DNA of 64,000 nt from Streptomyces malachitofuscus (GCF_014650055.1 NZ_BMUF01000007.1:124001-188000), one strand, 5' to 3'. Counted from the stretch's first letter, positions 50,177 through 61,135 are shown. The notes: generated from the sequence alone by a model not told the origin. Numbers and translations: made by a program.

Positions 50177-52011
50177 GTGGTGAGCGGAACGTCCGAAGGG
50201 CCGGCGCCCGCGACGGAACTCGACCGGCCGACCGTCACAGAGGGTGAGATCATCACGTCTGCCGGTACCGAACCCCCGGTGCTGTGCTCCCCGTCGCCCC
50301 CCTCCTACCGCTCCGTCTTCACGGCCGCGCCGCTCGCCATGGCGGTGGTCGACCGCGAGGGCACGGTGACCGGAGCCAACGCCGCCCTCGCCGGGCTGCT
50401 GGGCCGCGACCCGGGCACCCTGACCGGCGCCGTCGCCGCCGACCTGGTGGACCTGGCCTCCGACGCCCGCACCTGGCACGCCTACCGGGAGATGCTGCGC
50501 GGACGGCGGGCCAGGCTGCGGTGCACACGCCGGCTGAAGCACCCCGAGGGCCACGTGCTGTGGGTACGGGTCACCGTCGCCCCGCTGCCCGCCGACGACG
50601 GGGGAGTGCTGCTGTCCGTCGCCGACATCAGCGACCACCGGGAACTGCAGGAGCGCCTGCGGCACCTGCGTATGCACGACCCGGTGACCCGGCTGCCCAA
50701 CCGCACCCTGTTCTTCGAACGGCTGACGGCCGCGCTGGAGGCGGAGTCGTACGAGGAGAGCGGCACCGGCCGCATCGGTCTGTGCTACCTCGACCTGGAC
50801 GGGTTCAAGGCCGTCAACGACACCCTCGGCCACCGCGTCGGCGACCAGCTGCTGGCCGCCGTCGCGGAACGGCTCCGGCAGTGCGCCGAGAACGCGGCGA
50901 GGACCGGCACACCGCTGGTCGCCCGGCTCGGCGGGGACGAGTTCGCCCTGCTGGTGGAGGACTCCACCGGCACCGAGCAGCTGGCCGACCTCGCCGAGTC
51001 GCTGCTCGACGCCATCCAGGCGCCCTTCGACCTCTCCGGCCGCAGGCTCTCGGTCTCCGCGTCGATCGGGGTGGTCGAGCGGCATGCCGCCGGCACCACG
51101 CCCACCGCGCTGATGCAGGCCGCCGACACGACCCTGTACTGGGCGAAGGCCGACGGCAAGTCCCGCTGGACGCTGTTCGACCCGGAGCGCAACGCCCACC
51201 GCGTGACCCGCCAGGCCCTCGCCTCCACGCTCCGCCCGGCCATCGACCGCGGGGAGTTCGCGCTGGAGTACCAGCCGCTGGTGGGCATGGAGGACGACCG
51301 GGTGCACGGCGTGGAGGCACTGATCCGCTGGCACCACCCGCGGTTCGGCACCCTGACGCCGAATCGGTTCATCTCACTGGCGGAGGAGGACGGCTCGATC
51401 GTGCCGCTCGGCCGCTGGGTGCTGCGCACCGCCTGCCGGCAGGCGCGTGACTGGCAGGTGGAGCACCCCGACGGGCCGCCGATCTTCGTCAGCGTGAACG
51501 TGGCCGTCCGTCAGGTGTGGGACTCCGACCTGGTCGCGGACGTCGCCGACACCCTCGAGGAGACCGGCCTGGCCCCGCAGCTGCTCCAGCTGGAGCTGAC
51601 CGAGTCGGCGGTGATGGGTTCCTCCGGCCGGCCGATCCAGGCCCTGAAGGCGCTCAGCGACATGGGCGTACGCATCGCCATCGACGACTTCGGCACCGGC
51701 TACTCCAACCTGGCCTACCTCAGCCGCCTCCCGGTCTCCGTTCTGAAGCTGGACGGCTCCTTCGTCCGGGGCTTCCAGCTCGAGGACCGCGCCGCCAAGG
51801 CGAGCCCGGCGGACGAGGTCATCGTCGAGGCGATGGTGCAGCTCGCCCACCGGCTCGGCCTGACGGTCACCGCGGAGTGCGTGGAGACCTCGGCGCAGGC
51901 CACGCGGCTGCGCCGGATCGGCTGCGACACCGGTCAGGGCTGGCTGTACTCGCGCCCGGTCTCCCCGGACCGCATCTCCGAGCTGCTGGGCACGCCCGGC
52001 GTCCCGGGCCT

Positions 52012-52036
<25 letters not shown>
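50177..52036 (+). CDS. cdgA: CdgA-like PAS-GGDEF-EAL cyclic-di-GMP enzyme
   Basis: A 619-residue cytosolic protein with a PAS domain (about residues 43-155), a diguanylate cyclase domain (DPVTRLPNRTLFFERL; LGGDEFALL, GGDEF at 252-256) and a phosphodiesterase domain (GVEALIRWHHP, EAL at 380-382; ELTES; DDFGTGYSNLAYL; KLDGSFVRG; AECVET). Both active sites look intact. There is no RxxD inhibitory site at the usual place before GGDEF. The architecture and neighbourhood match CdgA (SCO2817), a BldD target that influences development in S. coelicolor. The start is GTG 50177 or the next GTG; GGGAG precedes both. It overlaps the convergent LLM gene by 25 bases. Confidence 0.92.
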
Positions 52037-53103
<1,067 letters not shown>

Positions 53104-53287
53104 GGTGAGGTGCCTCCTGCTGGTGTGTGACGCTGAGCTCCGGTGGCACAACGGGGGAGGGCCTGCGGGTATTCCCCCCTGGTGCTCCCGGGGCGCATCA
53201 GCGGGACCGGACGTCCTCCGCGGCCGGCAGGAGCTGCGGGCAGCGGAGCGTGTGCTGGGCCCGGGGGCGACACCGACGTCCGCAGGG

Positions 53288-54637
53288 TCAGGGCCGCCAC
53301 CGCACCCGGTGTTCCGCCAGGTGCGCCAGGACCGCGTGGTTCGCCTCCCAGCCGTCCGGGAACTTCACCAGCGTGCCGAGCTGGACCGGTTCGGTGGACG
53401 GGTAGTCGTCCAGGAGGTCGGTCACGCCCTCGCGGCAGACGACGATGCAGGCGTGGCGGTGGCGGGAGGCCAGGACGCACAGGCGGCCGGTTTCCAAGTG
53501 GAACGCGGTGGCGTCGGGGCGACCGGACAGGGGGTGGAGGACCACCGTGACGTCGTACTCGCGGCCCTGGAGACGGTTGGCCGTGTCGACCGTCACGTCG
53601 GTCACGCCGAGGTCCGCCAGTGCCGCGCGGATCGCCGCCGCCTGGTCGCGGTGGGCCGTCCCGACGGCGACGCGGTCCGCGGTGAGGGGGGTGGGGTCGG
53701 GGGAGCGTTCGGAGGTTGCCGCGCCGCCCCGGTCCAGGAGGCGGCGGACGGTCAGGGCCACCGCGCCGACCGCCTCCGGGTCCGTGCGCGGGGTGTGGCG
53801 GGCGGGGAGTTCCAGAAGGCCCCAGCCGGTTGCCGCTGCTTCGTCGATGACGCGGTCGGGGCCCGAGCCGTCGGAGGGGACGGAGAGGGTGAGGCCGCGG
53901 TCGCCGTGGGCCGTGCCGCTGCGGAACGGGGTGTACGGGTAGAAGGCGTCCGAGACCAGGGGCGCGGCGGAGGCGGGGAGACGCCAGGACACCGGCAGGC
54001 GGTGCTGGGGGAGGTCGGGGTTGTGGGCGAGGAGGGTCGTCACCGCCGAGCCTGACGGGTCGTAGGACAGGCCTGCCCACTGATCCGCGCCCACGATGGA
54101 GAACGGGTCCAGCTGGCCCGGGTCGCCCACGAAGAGTGCCCGTTCGAACAGGCCGGCCACGGCCAGGAGTGAGTCCGAGCGCATCTGGTACGCCTCGTCC
54201 ACGATCGCGTGGCCCCACGGCTCGACACCCTTGACGTGCGCCCACTTCGCCGCCGTGGAGATCACGACGGGCAGCCCGGCCAGATCGGCGGCCTTCGCCG
54301 ACTTGCGGACGTGGTCCAGCGCGTCGAGCGCCTTGTCGTACGGGTCGGTGTCGCTGCTGTGCAGACGGCCGACCGGCAGCTCGGGGTTCTTCTCGGCGAG
54401 GCGCAGGACAAGGTCGTCGACCTGCGCGTTCGTCTGCGCCACCACCATCAGCGGGCGGCCCGCCTCCGCCAGTTCCAGCGCCGCGCGGACGACGAGGGTG
54501 GACTTGCCGGCGCCGGGCGGGGAGTCGACGACGACACCGCGCGCGGTGCCGTGCAGCGTGTCGTGGAGGATCGCGTCGGTGGCGCGGCCGGCCGCCGCTC
54601 CGGGGTCGAGCGCCGTCTCCTCGGCAGGGGCGGTCAC
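53288..54637 (-). CDS. SF1 (DNA2/UvrD-like) helicase, third gene of nuclease trio
   Basis: A 449-residue helicase. The P-loop is VVDSPPGAGKSTLVVRAAL (about 36-54), followed by motif Ia VVAQTNAQVDDL and a Walker-B-like VDEAYQMRSDSLL. Motif III is FVGDPGQLDPFS, then VSWRLPAS. Near the end are TVDTANRLQGREYDVTVVLHPLSG and LCVLASRHRHACIVV (motifs V and VI). This order matches the SF1B Dna2/Upf1-like group. The GTG start (54635-54637) overlaps the preceding stop as GTGA. With a Fe-S-type nuclease two genes upstream it could form a split Dna2-like machine. Confidence 0.9.
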   Translation of the reverse strand: MTAPAEETALDPGAAAGRATDAILHDTLHGTARGVVVDSPPGAGKSTLVVRAALELAEAGRPLMVVAQTNAQVDDLVLRLAEKNPELPVGRLHSSDTDPYDKALDALDHVRKSAKAADLAGLPVVISTAAKWAHVKGVEPWGHAIVDEAYQMRSDSLLAVAGLFERALFVGDPGQLDPFSIVGADQWAGLSYDPSGSAVTTLLAHNPDLPQHRLPVSWRLPASAAPLVSDAFYPYTPFRSGTAHGDRGLTLSVPSDGSGPDRVIDEAAATGWGLLELPARHTPRTDPEAVGAVALTVRRLLDRGGAATSERSPDPTPLTADRVAVGTAHRDQAAAIRAALADLGVTDVTVDTANRLQGREYDVTVVLHPLSGRPDATAFHLETGRLCVLASRHRHACIVVCREGVTDLLDDYPSTEPVQLGTLVKFPDGWEANHAVLAHLAEHRVRWRP

Positions 54638-56235
54638 AGTACGTCCTCCTCGGTCACCGGGTCGGCGGGCTCCAGTACGGCCTCCTCGCCGGGCGGGCCG
54701 CCGTGGGTCCACGGGGTCTCCTCCGGGTCGGGGAGTTTCGCCCCGCCGCGCGGCTCGTGCTCGAAGAGCGTGAAGCAGACGCGGTCGCCCTTCTCGGGGA
54801 CCGATCCCTCCTCCGGCTCCTTGCCCCGGCCCATCTTGTCCATGACGCGCAGGATCAGCAGACCGCCCTCCGGCCCGTCCTCGTAGCCCACGAACTCCGC
54901 CGTCTGCGGCTTGCCGCCCAGCGAGCGGTACACCTTCACGCGCTCGCCGAGGTACGGCCCGTCCTCCGTGCGCACGGTGACCAGCGGGCGCGGGCTCGGG
55001 CGCTTGCTCTCGCTGTACGCCATCACCACGTCCACCACCTCGCCCGCGAACGCCTCCCCGGACAGCCGCCGCGCCGCCATCATCAGCGGGTCGTCGAGCG
55101 CCTCCTGGGCCTCGAGGCGGGCCTGCTCGCGCTCGCGTGCCGCGAGCTTGTTCGCCGCGGTGACCGCGTCGTCGCGGCGGGGCTGGGGTGGCTCGCCCGC
55201 CACGACCCGGTCCCGGTGTCCGGTGTACGACCAGCGGTCGCGCGTCCAGCGTTCCTCGACGCGCGCCCCTTCCGGGAGCCGGCGGAGCAGGTCGAGCCCC
55301 TGCCACACCGCCTCCCACGTGGGCAGCGTCCGGCTCTCCACCAGCGCGCGGATCTCCCGCTCGGCCGCGGTGAGGGCGCCCAGGCGGTCGTCGGCCTCCA
55401 GACCGTCCTCCGCCGCCGCGAGCGCCGTACGGGCGCGGTCGTAGCGTTCGATGGCCGGGGCGAGGAGCTTGTTGTCGAAGGCCGGGTCGGTCGCCGGGCC
55501 CGCGGGCGGGCACACCAGCTGGCCGTCCGCGTCCCGCGCGAGCTCCGCCTCCTGCGCGGCCTCGGCGCCCGAGCGGCCCTCGGGCGGGGCGATCCACGCG
55601 AGCAGCGCGCCCAGGTGCTGGTCCTCCAGCGTGGACTGGCCCGTCGCCCAGTGCCGGCCCAGGACGTCCGTCATGGCCAGCATGAGCGACGAGCCGGGGA
55701 CGCGGGCCCGCTCGCCGAAGTGCGTCAGCCACCGGCCGAGCAGCGGCACCCGGGGCGGCGCCGGGAACGGGGCCTCCGGGTCCTGCTCCGCCGTGCGCCG
55801 GAACCGCATGGAGCGCCCGAGCAGCCGTACGAGGTCGACGCCGGCCCGGCTCGGCACGATCAGCTGGGGCGCGTCCGCGCACAGCTCGACCTCGACCTTG
55901 ATCCGCTTGCCGGTCTCCGGGTCGGTCTCGGAGCGCTCGGCGGCCTCCACGGCGTCCGCGAACGAGTCCACGTACGGCAGCACCACATCGGCCAGCTCGG
56001 CCAGGAACGCGAACCGCAGGTCGCGGTCGCGCGGCTGCGGGACGACCAGGAGGCGGGGGGCGTCCCGGTCCGTGCCCACCAGTGCGCCGAGCGGGGCGCC
56101 CGCCTCACCCGCGGTGATGAGCGGGACGAAGACGAGAGGGCGGTCGGAGAGGTGCCGGTGCCGGACGGTGGCGGCGGGCTGGGCACGGCCGGTGCTGACG
56201 GCCTCGAGGCGGGCGAGGGTGGCGATCAGGGACAA
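54634..56235 (-). CDS. Large protein of unknown function between nuclease and helicase
   Basis: A 533-residue acidic protein with no recognised fold. Features are an opening beta-like region (LVFVPLITAGEAGAPLGALVG), a long middle with Trp/Leu-rich helices (LGRWLTHFGERARVPGSSLMLAM), a charged coiled-coil-like segment (AANKLAAREREQARLEAQEAL) and an OB-like beta region near the end (VVDVVMAYSESKR, LVTVRTEDGPYLGERVKVYRS). The TTG start (56233-56235) has GGAGG eight bases upstream. It overlaps both neighbours (10 and 4 bases), so it must be made with the nuclease and helicase. It may be a DNA-loading or adaptor subunit. Confidence 0.82.
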   Translation of the reverse strand: MSLIATLARLEAVSTGRAQPAATVRHRHLSDRPLVFVPLITAGEAGAPLGALVGTDRDAPRLLVVPQPRDRDLRFAFLAELADVVLPYVDSFADAVEAAERSETDPETGKRIKVEVELCADAPQLIVPSRAGVDLVRLLGRSMRFRRTAEQDPEAPFPAPPRVPLLGRWLTHFGERARVPGSSLMLAMTDVLGRHWATGQSTLEDQHLGALLAWIAPPEGRSGAEAAQEAELARDADGQLVCPPAGPATDPAFDNKLLAPAIERYDRARTALAAAEDGLEADDRLGALTAAEREIRALVESRTLPTWEAVWQGLDLLRRLPEGARVEERWTRDRWSYTGHRDRVVAGEPPQPRRDDAVTAANKLAAREREQARLEAQEALDDPLMMAARRLSGEAFAGEVVDVVMAYSESKRPSPRPLVTVRTEDGPYLGERVKVYRSLGGKPQTAEFVGYEDGPEGGLLILRVMDKMGRGKEPEEGSVPEKGDRVCFTLFEHEPRGGAKLPDPEETPWTHGGPPGEEAVLEPADPVTEEDVL

Positions 56236-57428
56236 GGAGCCACCTCCGGGGCAGCGGTCGTGGCCAGCGCCTCCGCGCGCAGAGCCGCCGCCCTGCGCAA
56301 CGCGGCCACCGCCGGGTCGTCGGGGTCACCGGACTCGCCGCGGGCCGCCGCCAGCACGTCCTCGACCGTGGTCAGACCGCCCAGCTCGGCGCGCACCGGA
56401 CGGCCCAGGGAGGTCACCGCGCCGGCCGCGCGGGAGCTGTCCCGGCAGTGGAAGGCCAGCTCGCACGCGGACAGGCACTCGGGCGCATACGTCGCGGGGA
56501 CCGACTCGACGGCCTCCGTCAGCCGCTCGGCGGGCAGCTCCGGCGAGAAGCACGTGCCCTCGGGGAGCGCGTCGGCGATCTCCTCGATACGGGTGAGCCG
56601 CGCCAGCTGGCGGGCGGTCACCGCGCGCTGCCTGCGCACGTCCACGGCGGACGCGGTCGGCAGGTTGGAGAAGTCCTTCGGGCACACCAGCAGGATGCGG
56701 TGCCGCACGCGCGGGGCGGGGTCGAGCCGGGCGGCGACCTGCTCCAGGGCCAGGACGTACACCGCCGCCTGGCGCGCCGCCGCGCCGACCTTCGCCGGGT
56801 CCGCGGCACCGTCCAGCATCGGGAAGGACTTGATCTCCACGACCGTCCAGCTGCCGTCCGGGTGCACCACCACCGCGTCCGGCTCCAGGAAGGCGGGGGA
56901 GCCGGCGACGTCCAGGGCGAGCATCGGATGGTCGAGCAGCGTCCAGGTGCCGGACGCCTCGGCGGCCTCGCGCAGCGCCAGCTCCGTACGGGCCGTGCGG
57001 CCCTGGGGGCCCTGCGCGGTCAGATCGGGCACCTGCGCGCCGGCGGGCGGTTCGGCCGCGCGGTCCAGCTTCTCGTGGGCGAGGCGCAGCAGCTCCGTAC
57101 CGCCGTCAGCCTTGACCTTCGCCTCGAACGCGTTGCCCCGGACGAACGCGAACTGCGACTGGCCGAAGACCGACGGGGAGCCCAGCGCGCTCGCCAGCGC
57201 CGCCTTGTTCACCCCCGCGCCGTCGAGGATGGCGCGCCGTCTGCAGCCCGGATTGGCGGCGAGGGCGGCCAGGGCGCGCGCGTCCAGCGCCTTGGCCGGG
57301 ATCTCCGGACCGCGCAGCTCAGCGAGCCGGTGCCGGAGCGCTTTCTCCCGCCTCCGAGGGGGAGGCACCCGGTTCGGCTTCTGATCCGTACCGCGACTCG
57401 GGGTGCCGCTGCCGTGGAATTCGCTCAC
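56226..57428 (-). CDS. PD-(D/E)XK nuclease with Cas4/AddB-like iron-sulfur cysteines
   Basis: About 400 residues. The RecB/Cas4-type nuclease core shows FVRGNAFEAKV (Glu102), FLEPDAVVV (Asp184), WTVVEIKSF (Glu198, Lys200) and ARQAAVYVLAL (Gln220, Tyr224). Cys62 and the C-terminal Cys318, Cys322 and Cys328 (PECLSACELAFHCRD) have the one-plus-three layout of the 4Fe-4S cluster in Cas4, AddB and Dna2. The start is uncertain: GTG 57426-57428 is chosen, with GTG or TTG 8-10 codons upstream also possible. The 5' end overlaps the PAP2 gene by about 110 bases. It is the first gene of the coupled trio. Confidence 0.85.
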   Translation of the reverse strand: MSEFHGSGTPSRGTDQKPNRVPPPRRREKALRHRLAELRGPEIPAKALDARALAALAANPGCRRRAILDGAGVNKAALASALGSPSVFGQSQFAFVRGNAFEAKVKADGGTELLRLAHEKLDRAAEPPAGAQVPDLTAQGPQGRTARTELALREAAEASGTWTLLDHPMLALDVAGSPAFLEPDAVVVHPDGSWTVVEIKSFPMLDGAADPAKVGAAARQAAVYVLALEQVAARLDPAPRVRHRILLVCPKDFSNLPTASAVDVRRQRAVTARQLARLTRIEEIADALPEGTCFSPELPAERLTEAVESVPATYAPECLSACELAFHCRDSSRAAGAVTSLGRPVRAELGGLTTVEDVLAAARGESGDPDDPAVAALRRAAALRAEALATTAAPEVAPCP

Positions 57429-58278
57429 CCGCGGAAGTCTGGCATCCGGCACTGACAATCGGGGACTGCGTGGCGGAGGAGACTGCCGGGGCGGTCGCGG
57501 TACGGGGCAGGAACCGGGCCTTCGCCAGGTCGGCGTACCGCATCACATGGGGGGCCAGCAGCAGGCCCGCGCCCATGACGGCCGCGCCCGCGGCCGCGTC
57601 GAGGAAGTAGTGGTTGGCGGTGCCCATCACCACGATCGTGGTCACCAGCGGATAGATGACCGCGGCCGCCTTCGTCCAGCGCGTGCGGCCGTACTTCCAC
57701 AGCATCACGCCGCACCACAGCGCCCAGCCCACGTGCAGGCTCGGCATCGCCGCGTACTGGTTGGTCATGCCGCCGAGCCCGCGCGGGGCGCTGGCCTCAC
57801 CGCCCCACCAGCCCCACGAGCTGTAGTACGCCATCGTGTCCACGAAGCCGTGGCTCGTATCGAGCAGCCGGGGCGGGCAGGTGGGCAGCAGGGTGAAACC
57901 GATCAGGCCGATGAACGTCGACGCCATCAGCCAGGTGCGGGCCGCGCGGTAGTGCACCGCGCGGGACCGGAACAGCCAGACGAGGATCGCCGGGGTCACC
58001 AGGTAGTGCAGCGACGCGTACCAGAAGTCGGCGGGTATGCCTATCCAAGGTTCCCGGGTGAAGAGACGGTTCAGCGGGTGCTCGGCGTTGAGGAACAGCG
58101 CCTTCTCGATGCGCAGGATCGCCAGGCCGTGGTCGACGGCGTCGGCGACGTCACCCCGGACGACCAGCCGCCCCGCCGAGTAGCAGGCGTACACCAGGAG
58201 GATGAGCGGCAGCTCCGTCCACCAGCGCAGCCGGGTCGCCGGGACCGCCTCGGTGCCCGGTGTCTCGGTGTGCGGCAT
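57319..58278 (-). CDS. PAP2-family (AUR1-like) membrane phosphatase/transferase
   Basis: A 319-residue protein with about six membrane helices. The catalytic pattern is that of the inositol-phosphotransferase (AUR1/Ipt1) branch of PAP2: TLLPTCPPRLLD (130-140), AAMPSLHVGWA (PSLH 179-182) and GTANHYFLDAAAG (His223, Asp227). It probably acts on a lipid phosphate at the outer face of the membrane. The C-terminal 70 residues are soluble and low in complexity; their coding region overlaps the start of the nuclease gene, so the two are linked or one boundary is wrong. The start is ATG 58276-58278. Confidence 0.88.
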   Translation of the reverse strand: MPHTETPGTEAVPATRLRWWTELPLILLVYACYSAGRLVVRGDVADAVDHGLAILRIEKALFLNAEHPLNRLFTREPWIGIPADFWYASLHYLVTPAILVWLFRSRAVHYRAARTWLMASTFIGLIGFTLLPTCPPRLLDTSHGFVDTMAYYSSWGWWGGEASAPRGLGGMTNQYAAMPSLHVGWALWCGVMLWKYGRTRWTKAAAVIYPLVTTIVVMGTANHYFLDAAAGAAVMGAGLLLAPHVMRYADLAKARFLPRTATAPAVSSATQSPIVSAGCQTSAGERIPRQRHPESRYGSEAEPGASPSEAGESAPAPAR

Positions 58279-58462
58279 CCGATCGCTCCCCCTTCGTCCT
58301 CGCGCGCCGCTTGTCGGCGGCCAGTCACTCTACGGTGTGTGCGCGTCCCCCCGTGAGACGCCCTTGGCCCAGATAGACGCAAAGATCTCCCACCGGGTTG
58401 CCCGCGACCAGGGTGAGCGATGATGGGGACCTCTCGCCTGCGAATTTCACGGAAGGTACTCC

Positions 58463-59059
58463 ATGGCACCGCGCATCCTGCTGGCCCGGCACGGACAGAC
58501 GGCGTGGTCGCTGTCCGGCAAGCACACCGGCAGGACGGACGTGCCGCTCCTCGAGGAGGGGCGGCGGGGCGCCAAGCTGCTGGGCGAGCGGCTGCACCGG
58601 GCGCCGTACGACGGGCTGGAGGGTGTCGAGGTGCGCACCAGTCCGCTGGTGCGGGCGCGGGAGACCTGTGAGCTGGCGGGGTTCGGGGAGCGGGCCGTGA
58701 TCTGGGACACGCTCATGGAGTGGGACTACGGGGCGTACGAGGGGATGACGCCGGCGGAGATACAGGCGGCCCGGCCCGGGTGGCTGATCTGGCGGGACGG
58801 GGTGCCCGGGGGCGAGAGTCTGGGTGAGGTGGCGGCGCGGGCGGACGAGGTCGTGGAGTGGGCGCGGGCTGGTGACCGTGACGTGCTGGTCTTTGCCCAC
58901 GGGCACATACTGCGGTCGATCGGGGCCCGGTGGCTGGGGCTGCCGTTGGAGTTCGCGGCGCGTATCCGTTTGAACCCGACGTCGCTGTCGGTGCTGGGGT
59001 GGGCCTACGGCGAGCCGGCGATCGAGTCCTGGAACGAGCAGGGGCATCTGGCTGTGTGA
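58463..59059 (+). CDS. Histidine phosphatase family (phosphoglycerate-mutase-like) protein
   Basis: A 198-residue histidine phosphatase. The phospho-His motif LLARHGQTAWSLSGKHTGRTDVPL opens the protein (His10). EWDYGAYEGMTPAEI and VLVFAHGHILRSIGARWLGLP supply the acid and second His. The arrangement is that of cofactor-dependent mutase-like phosphatases acting on small phosphate esters. The start is ATG 58463 with GGAAGG upstream. Mosaic repeats begin 38 bases after the stop. Confidence 0.93.
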   Translation: MAPRILLARHGQTAWSLSGKHTGRTDVPLLEEGRRGAKLLGERLHRAPYDGLEGVEVRTSPLVRARETCELAGFGERAVIWDTLMEWDYGAYEGMTPAEIQAARPGWLIWRDGVPGGESLGEVAARADEVVEWARAGDRDVLVFAHGHILRSIGARWLGLPLEFAARIRLNPTSLSVLGWAYGEPAIESWNEQGHLAV

Positions 59060-59097
59060 CGCCGGGTGCCGTGGGTGCGGGCTGGGCGGGGGGTGGT

Positions 59098-59390
59098 GCG
59101 CAGCCCGGCGTTTGCGGGGTGCCTCCCCCACTCTCGGCTTCTCCCCCACCCTCGGCTGCGCTCGGGCGGGGGGACCCCCATGAGCGGGGGGACCCCCAGG
59201 GCACTGGGGGAGGCACGACTGCCCGCAGCTCGCGCGGCTGGGCGGGGGTTGGTGCGCAGCCCGGCGACGGCGGGGTGCCGCTGCGCCCACCCGTGCCGCC
59301 CCAGCGGCACGACTGCCCGCAGCTGCGGCGGCGGTGGCGACTGCCCGCAGCTTGGCGGCACGACTGCCCGTAGCTCGCGGGAGACGCCCG
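59098..59390. repeat. Mosaic intergenic repeat cluster, copies 2 and 3
   Basis: Copy 2 starts at 59098 with the left arm seen at 21554, but its centre is a different inverted repeat (GCCTCCCCCA 59121-59130 with TGGGGGAGGC 59205-59214), then GGCACGACTGCCCGC. Copy 3 starts at 59254 and matches copy 1 closely, including the GTGCCGC/GCGGCAC hairpin (59293-59310). Partial right arms follow to about 59390. No gene fits this 341-base gap. Confidence 0.8.
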
Positions 59391-59400
59391 CGCTGCGGTG

Positions 59401-60849
59401 TCAGGTCGCTCGCGGCAGGGAGGCGTGGCGGTCCAGGAAGGCTGAGACGCCTGATGCGTGGCGGTGGGGGAGGAGGACGCGGGACGTGCCCGCCAGCATC
59501 GTGCGGACCCGGGAGGACTGGACCTCGTTCAGCAGGTCCAGCACCCGCATCCCGGCCGCCGCCGCCTCGTCCGGGCGGCCGCCGCGGGCCAGGTCGTCCG
59601 CCAGCTCCGCCGTGTACAGCGCGATGTTGCGCGTGAAGTGCGGGTCCTGCAGCTCCGCCGCGCGCCGCGCGTGCCGCGCCGCCCGCGGCCAGTCGCCCAG
59701 CGTCGACCAGCACTGGGCCTCCAGGCCCTCCAGTTCCGCCTCCCCGTAGAAGGTCATCCACTCGGGGTCCGCCTCCGAGGACCCGCGCTCGAAGTACGCC
59801 CCCGCGCGGGCCAGCGCCTGCTCGCACCCCGTGCGGTCGGCGAGCCCCGCCCAGCCGCCCGCCTCGCGCAGTGCCAGCAGCGACATCAGCCGCGGCGAGC
59901 CCAGCGTCCGCGCCACCCGCTGGGCCGCCTGCGCCGCCCGTACCGCCTCCCGGGGTCTGCCCGCGTCCCGCGCGAGGAACGCCGTGTTGCAGAAGGCGTG
60001 CGCCTCAAGACCCGGATCCCCGGTCACCCGCGCGGTCGCCAGGGCCTCCGCGTAGTGCGAGCGCGCGTCGTCGAAGCGGCCCGAGTCGTGCGCCAGCCAG
60101 CCCACCGAGATGGCCAGTTCCCCGGCGCCCGAGTACAGCCGGTCCGCGGTCCGCTGCCGGGTCGCCCCCGCGTCCAGCAGCGCGTACGCGGCACGCAGGG
60201 GCGCCGCCGCGCGGCGGTAGAGCCCGTCCGCCCCGTGCCGGTCGTCCAGCAGCCGGATCCGGCGGACGGCCTCCTCCAGGGCACCCGCGTCGCTCGCACC
60301 CGCGCGGCGCACGGCGCGCTGCGCCGCCGAGGCGTCGGAGGCGAACCCGTAGGGGCTCAGCGAGGCGGCGGCCACCGTGGCGCCACCGCCGGTCATGAAT
60401 GCGCGACGCAGCACGTCGCTCTCCTCGTGGTCGTGCGGGTCGTACGTGTCGTACCTGTCCTGCGTCTCATACGGCTCGTACGCCCCGCTGTTCTCACTCG
60501 TGGCGTTCGCCGGGTTGCCGGTTCGGGCCGGTGGTGCGTCCCCCGCGGCCCGTGCCCGGCGCCCGCGGACCGACGAGCGGGGCGCGAAGCCCAGGTCGGT
60601 CAGCGTGCGGCCGGGAAACATGTGCAGGAACACCCGTTCATAGGCGTAGTTGGGGCAGCGGATCTCGCCCGCTTCCACCCGGTGCACGTACCGCGCGTCA
60701 CAGCTGACCCGCTCACCGATCTCGCGGGCGGCCCGCCGTACCGCCGCGGCGAACTCGGCCGGCGAGCGCGCTCCGCGCAGTTGCCGGAAGACGAGATTCG
60801 GCCGCGGTGGCCGAGGGGGCGTGGACGAGGGCACCGTTGACGACGCCAT
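59401..60849 (-). CDS. XRE/TPR regulatory protein (NsdA-like architecture)
   Basis: A 482-residue protein. The N-terminal HTH-like region is LRGARSPAEFAAAVRRAAREIGERVSCDARYVHRVEAGE (about residues 24-62). A Tyr/Asp/His-rich linker follows, then an RRAFMTGGG segment before a hydrophobic stretch. About 300 residues of TPR helices come next (DDARSHYAEALATARVTGDPGLEAHAFCNTAFLARDAGRPREAVR and similar). The layout is like NsdA and other Streptomyces regulators of sporulation and antibiotic production. The start is ATG 60847-60849. The target is unknown. Confidence 0.85.
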   Translation of the reverse strand: MASSTVPSSTPPRPPRPNLVFRQLRGARSPAEFAAAVRRAAREIGERVSCDARYVHRVEAGEIRCPNYAYERVFLHMFPGRTLTDLGFAPRSSVRGRRARAAGDAPPARTGNPANATSENSGAYEPYETQDRYDTYDPHDHEESDVLRRAFMTGGGATVAAASLSPYGFASDASAAQRAVRRAGASDAGALEEAVRRIRLLDDRHGADGLYRRAAAPLRAAYALLDAGATRQRTADRLYSGAGELAISVGWLAHDSGRFDDARSHYAEALATARVTGDPGLEAHAFCNTAFLARDAGRPREAVRAAQAAQRVARTLGSPRLMSLLALREAGGWAGLADRTGCEQALARAGAYFERGSSEADPEWMTFYGEAELEGLEAQCWSTLGDWPRAARHARRAAELQDPHFTRNIALYTAELADDLARGGRPDEAAAAGMRVLDLLNEVQSSRVRTMLAGTSRVLLPHRHASGVSAFLDRHASLPRAT

Positions 60850-61135
60850 GGCCGGGTCCTCTCTGCGAACCGTCGAACCATGCCGGAACCGGGCGAGTTG
60901 TCCGTGTGCCGCCCTGTTTCCGGCGGGCATGAACGTACCTGCTGTGACGGAGTCACCACGCGGAGTTTGGCTACAAAACGGATATGTCCTCCGTGATCTG
61001 CCATGAACTGCCATCCTTTGCGGCTGACTTCCGCCGTAGCCGTTGACGGACCGGTTCGTTGGACTCTGTGGACCGGGAGCCCGCCCGACTCCCGACCCGC
61101 TTGTCCAGACAGGGATTCGTGTGGTGGAGGCCGGG

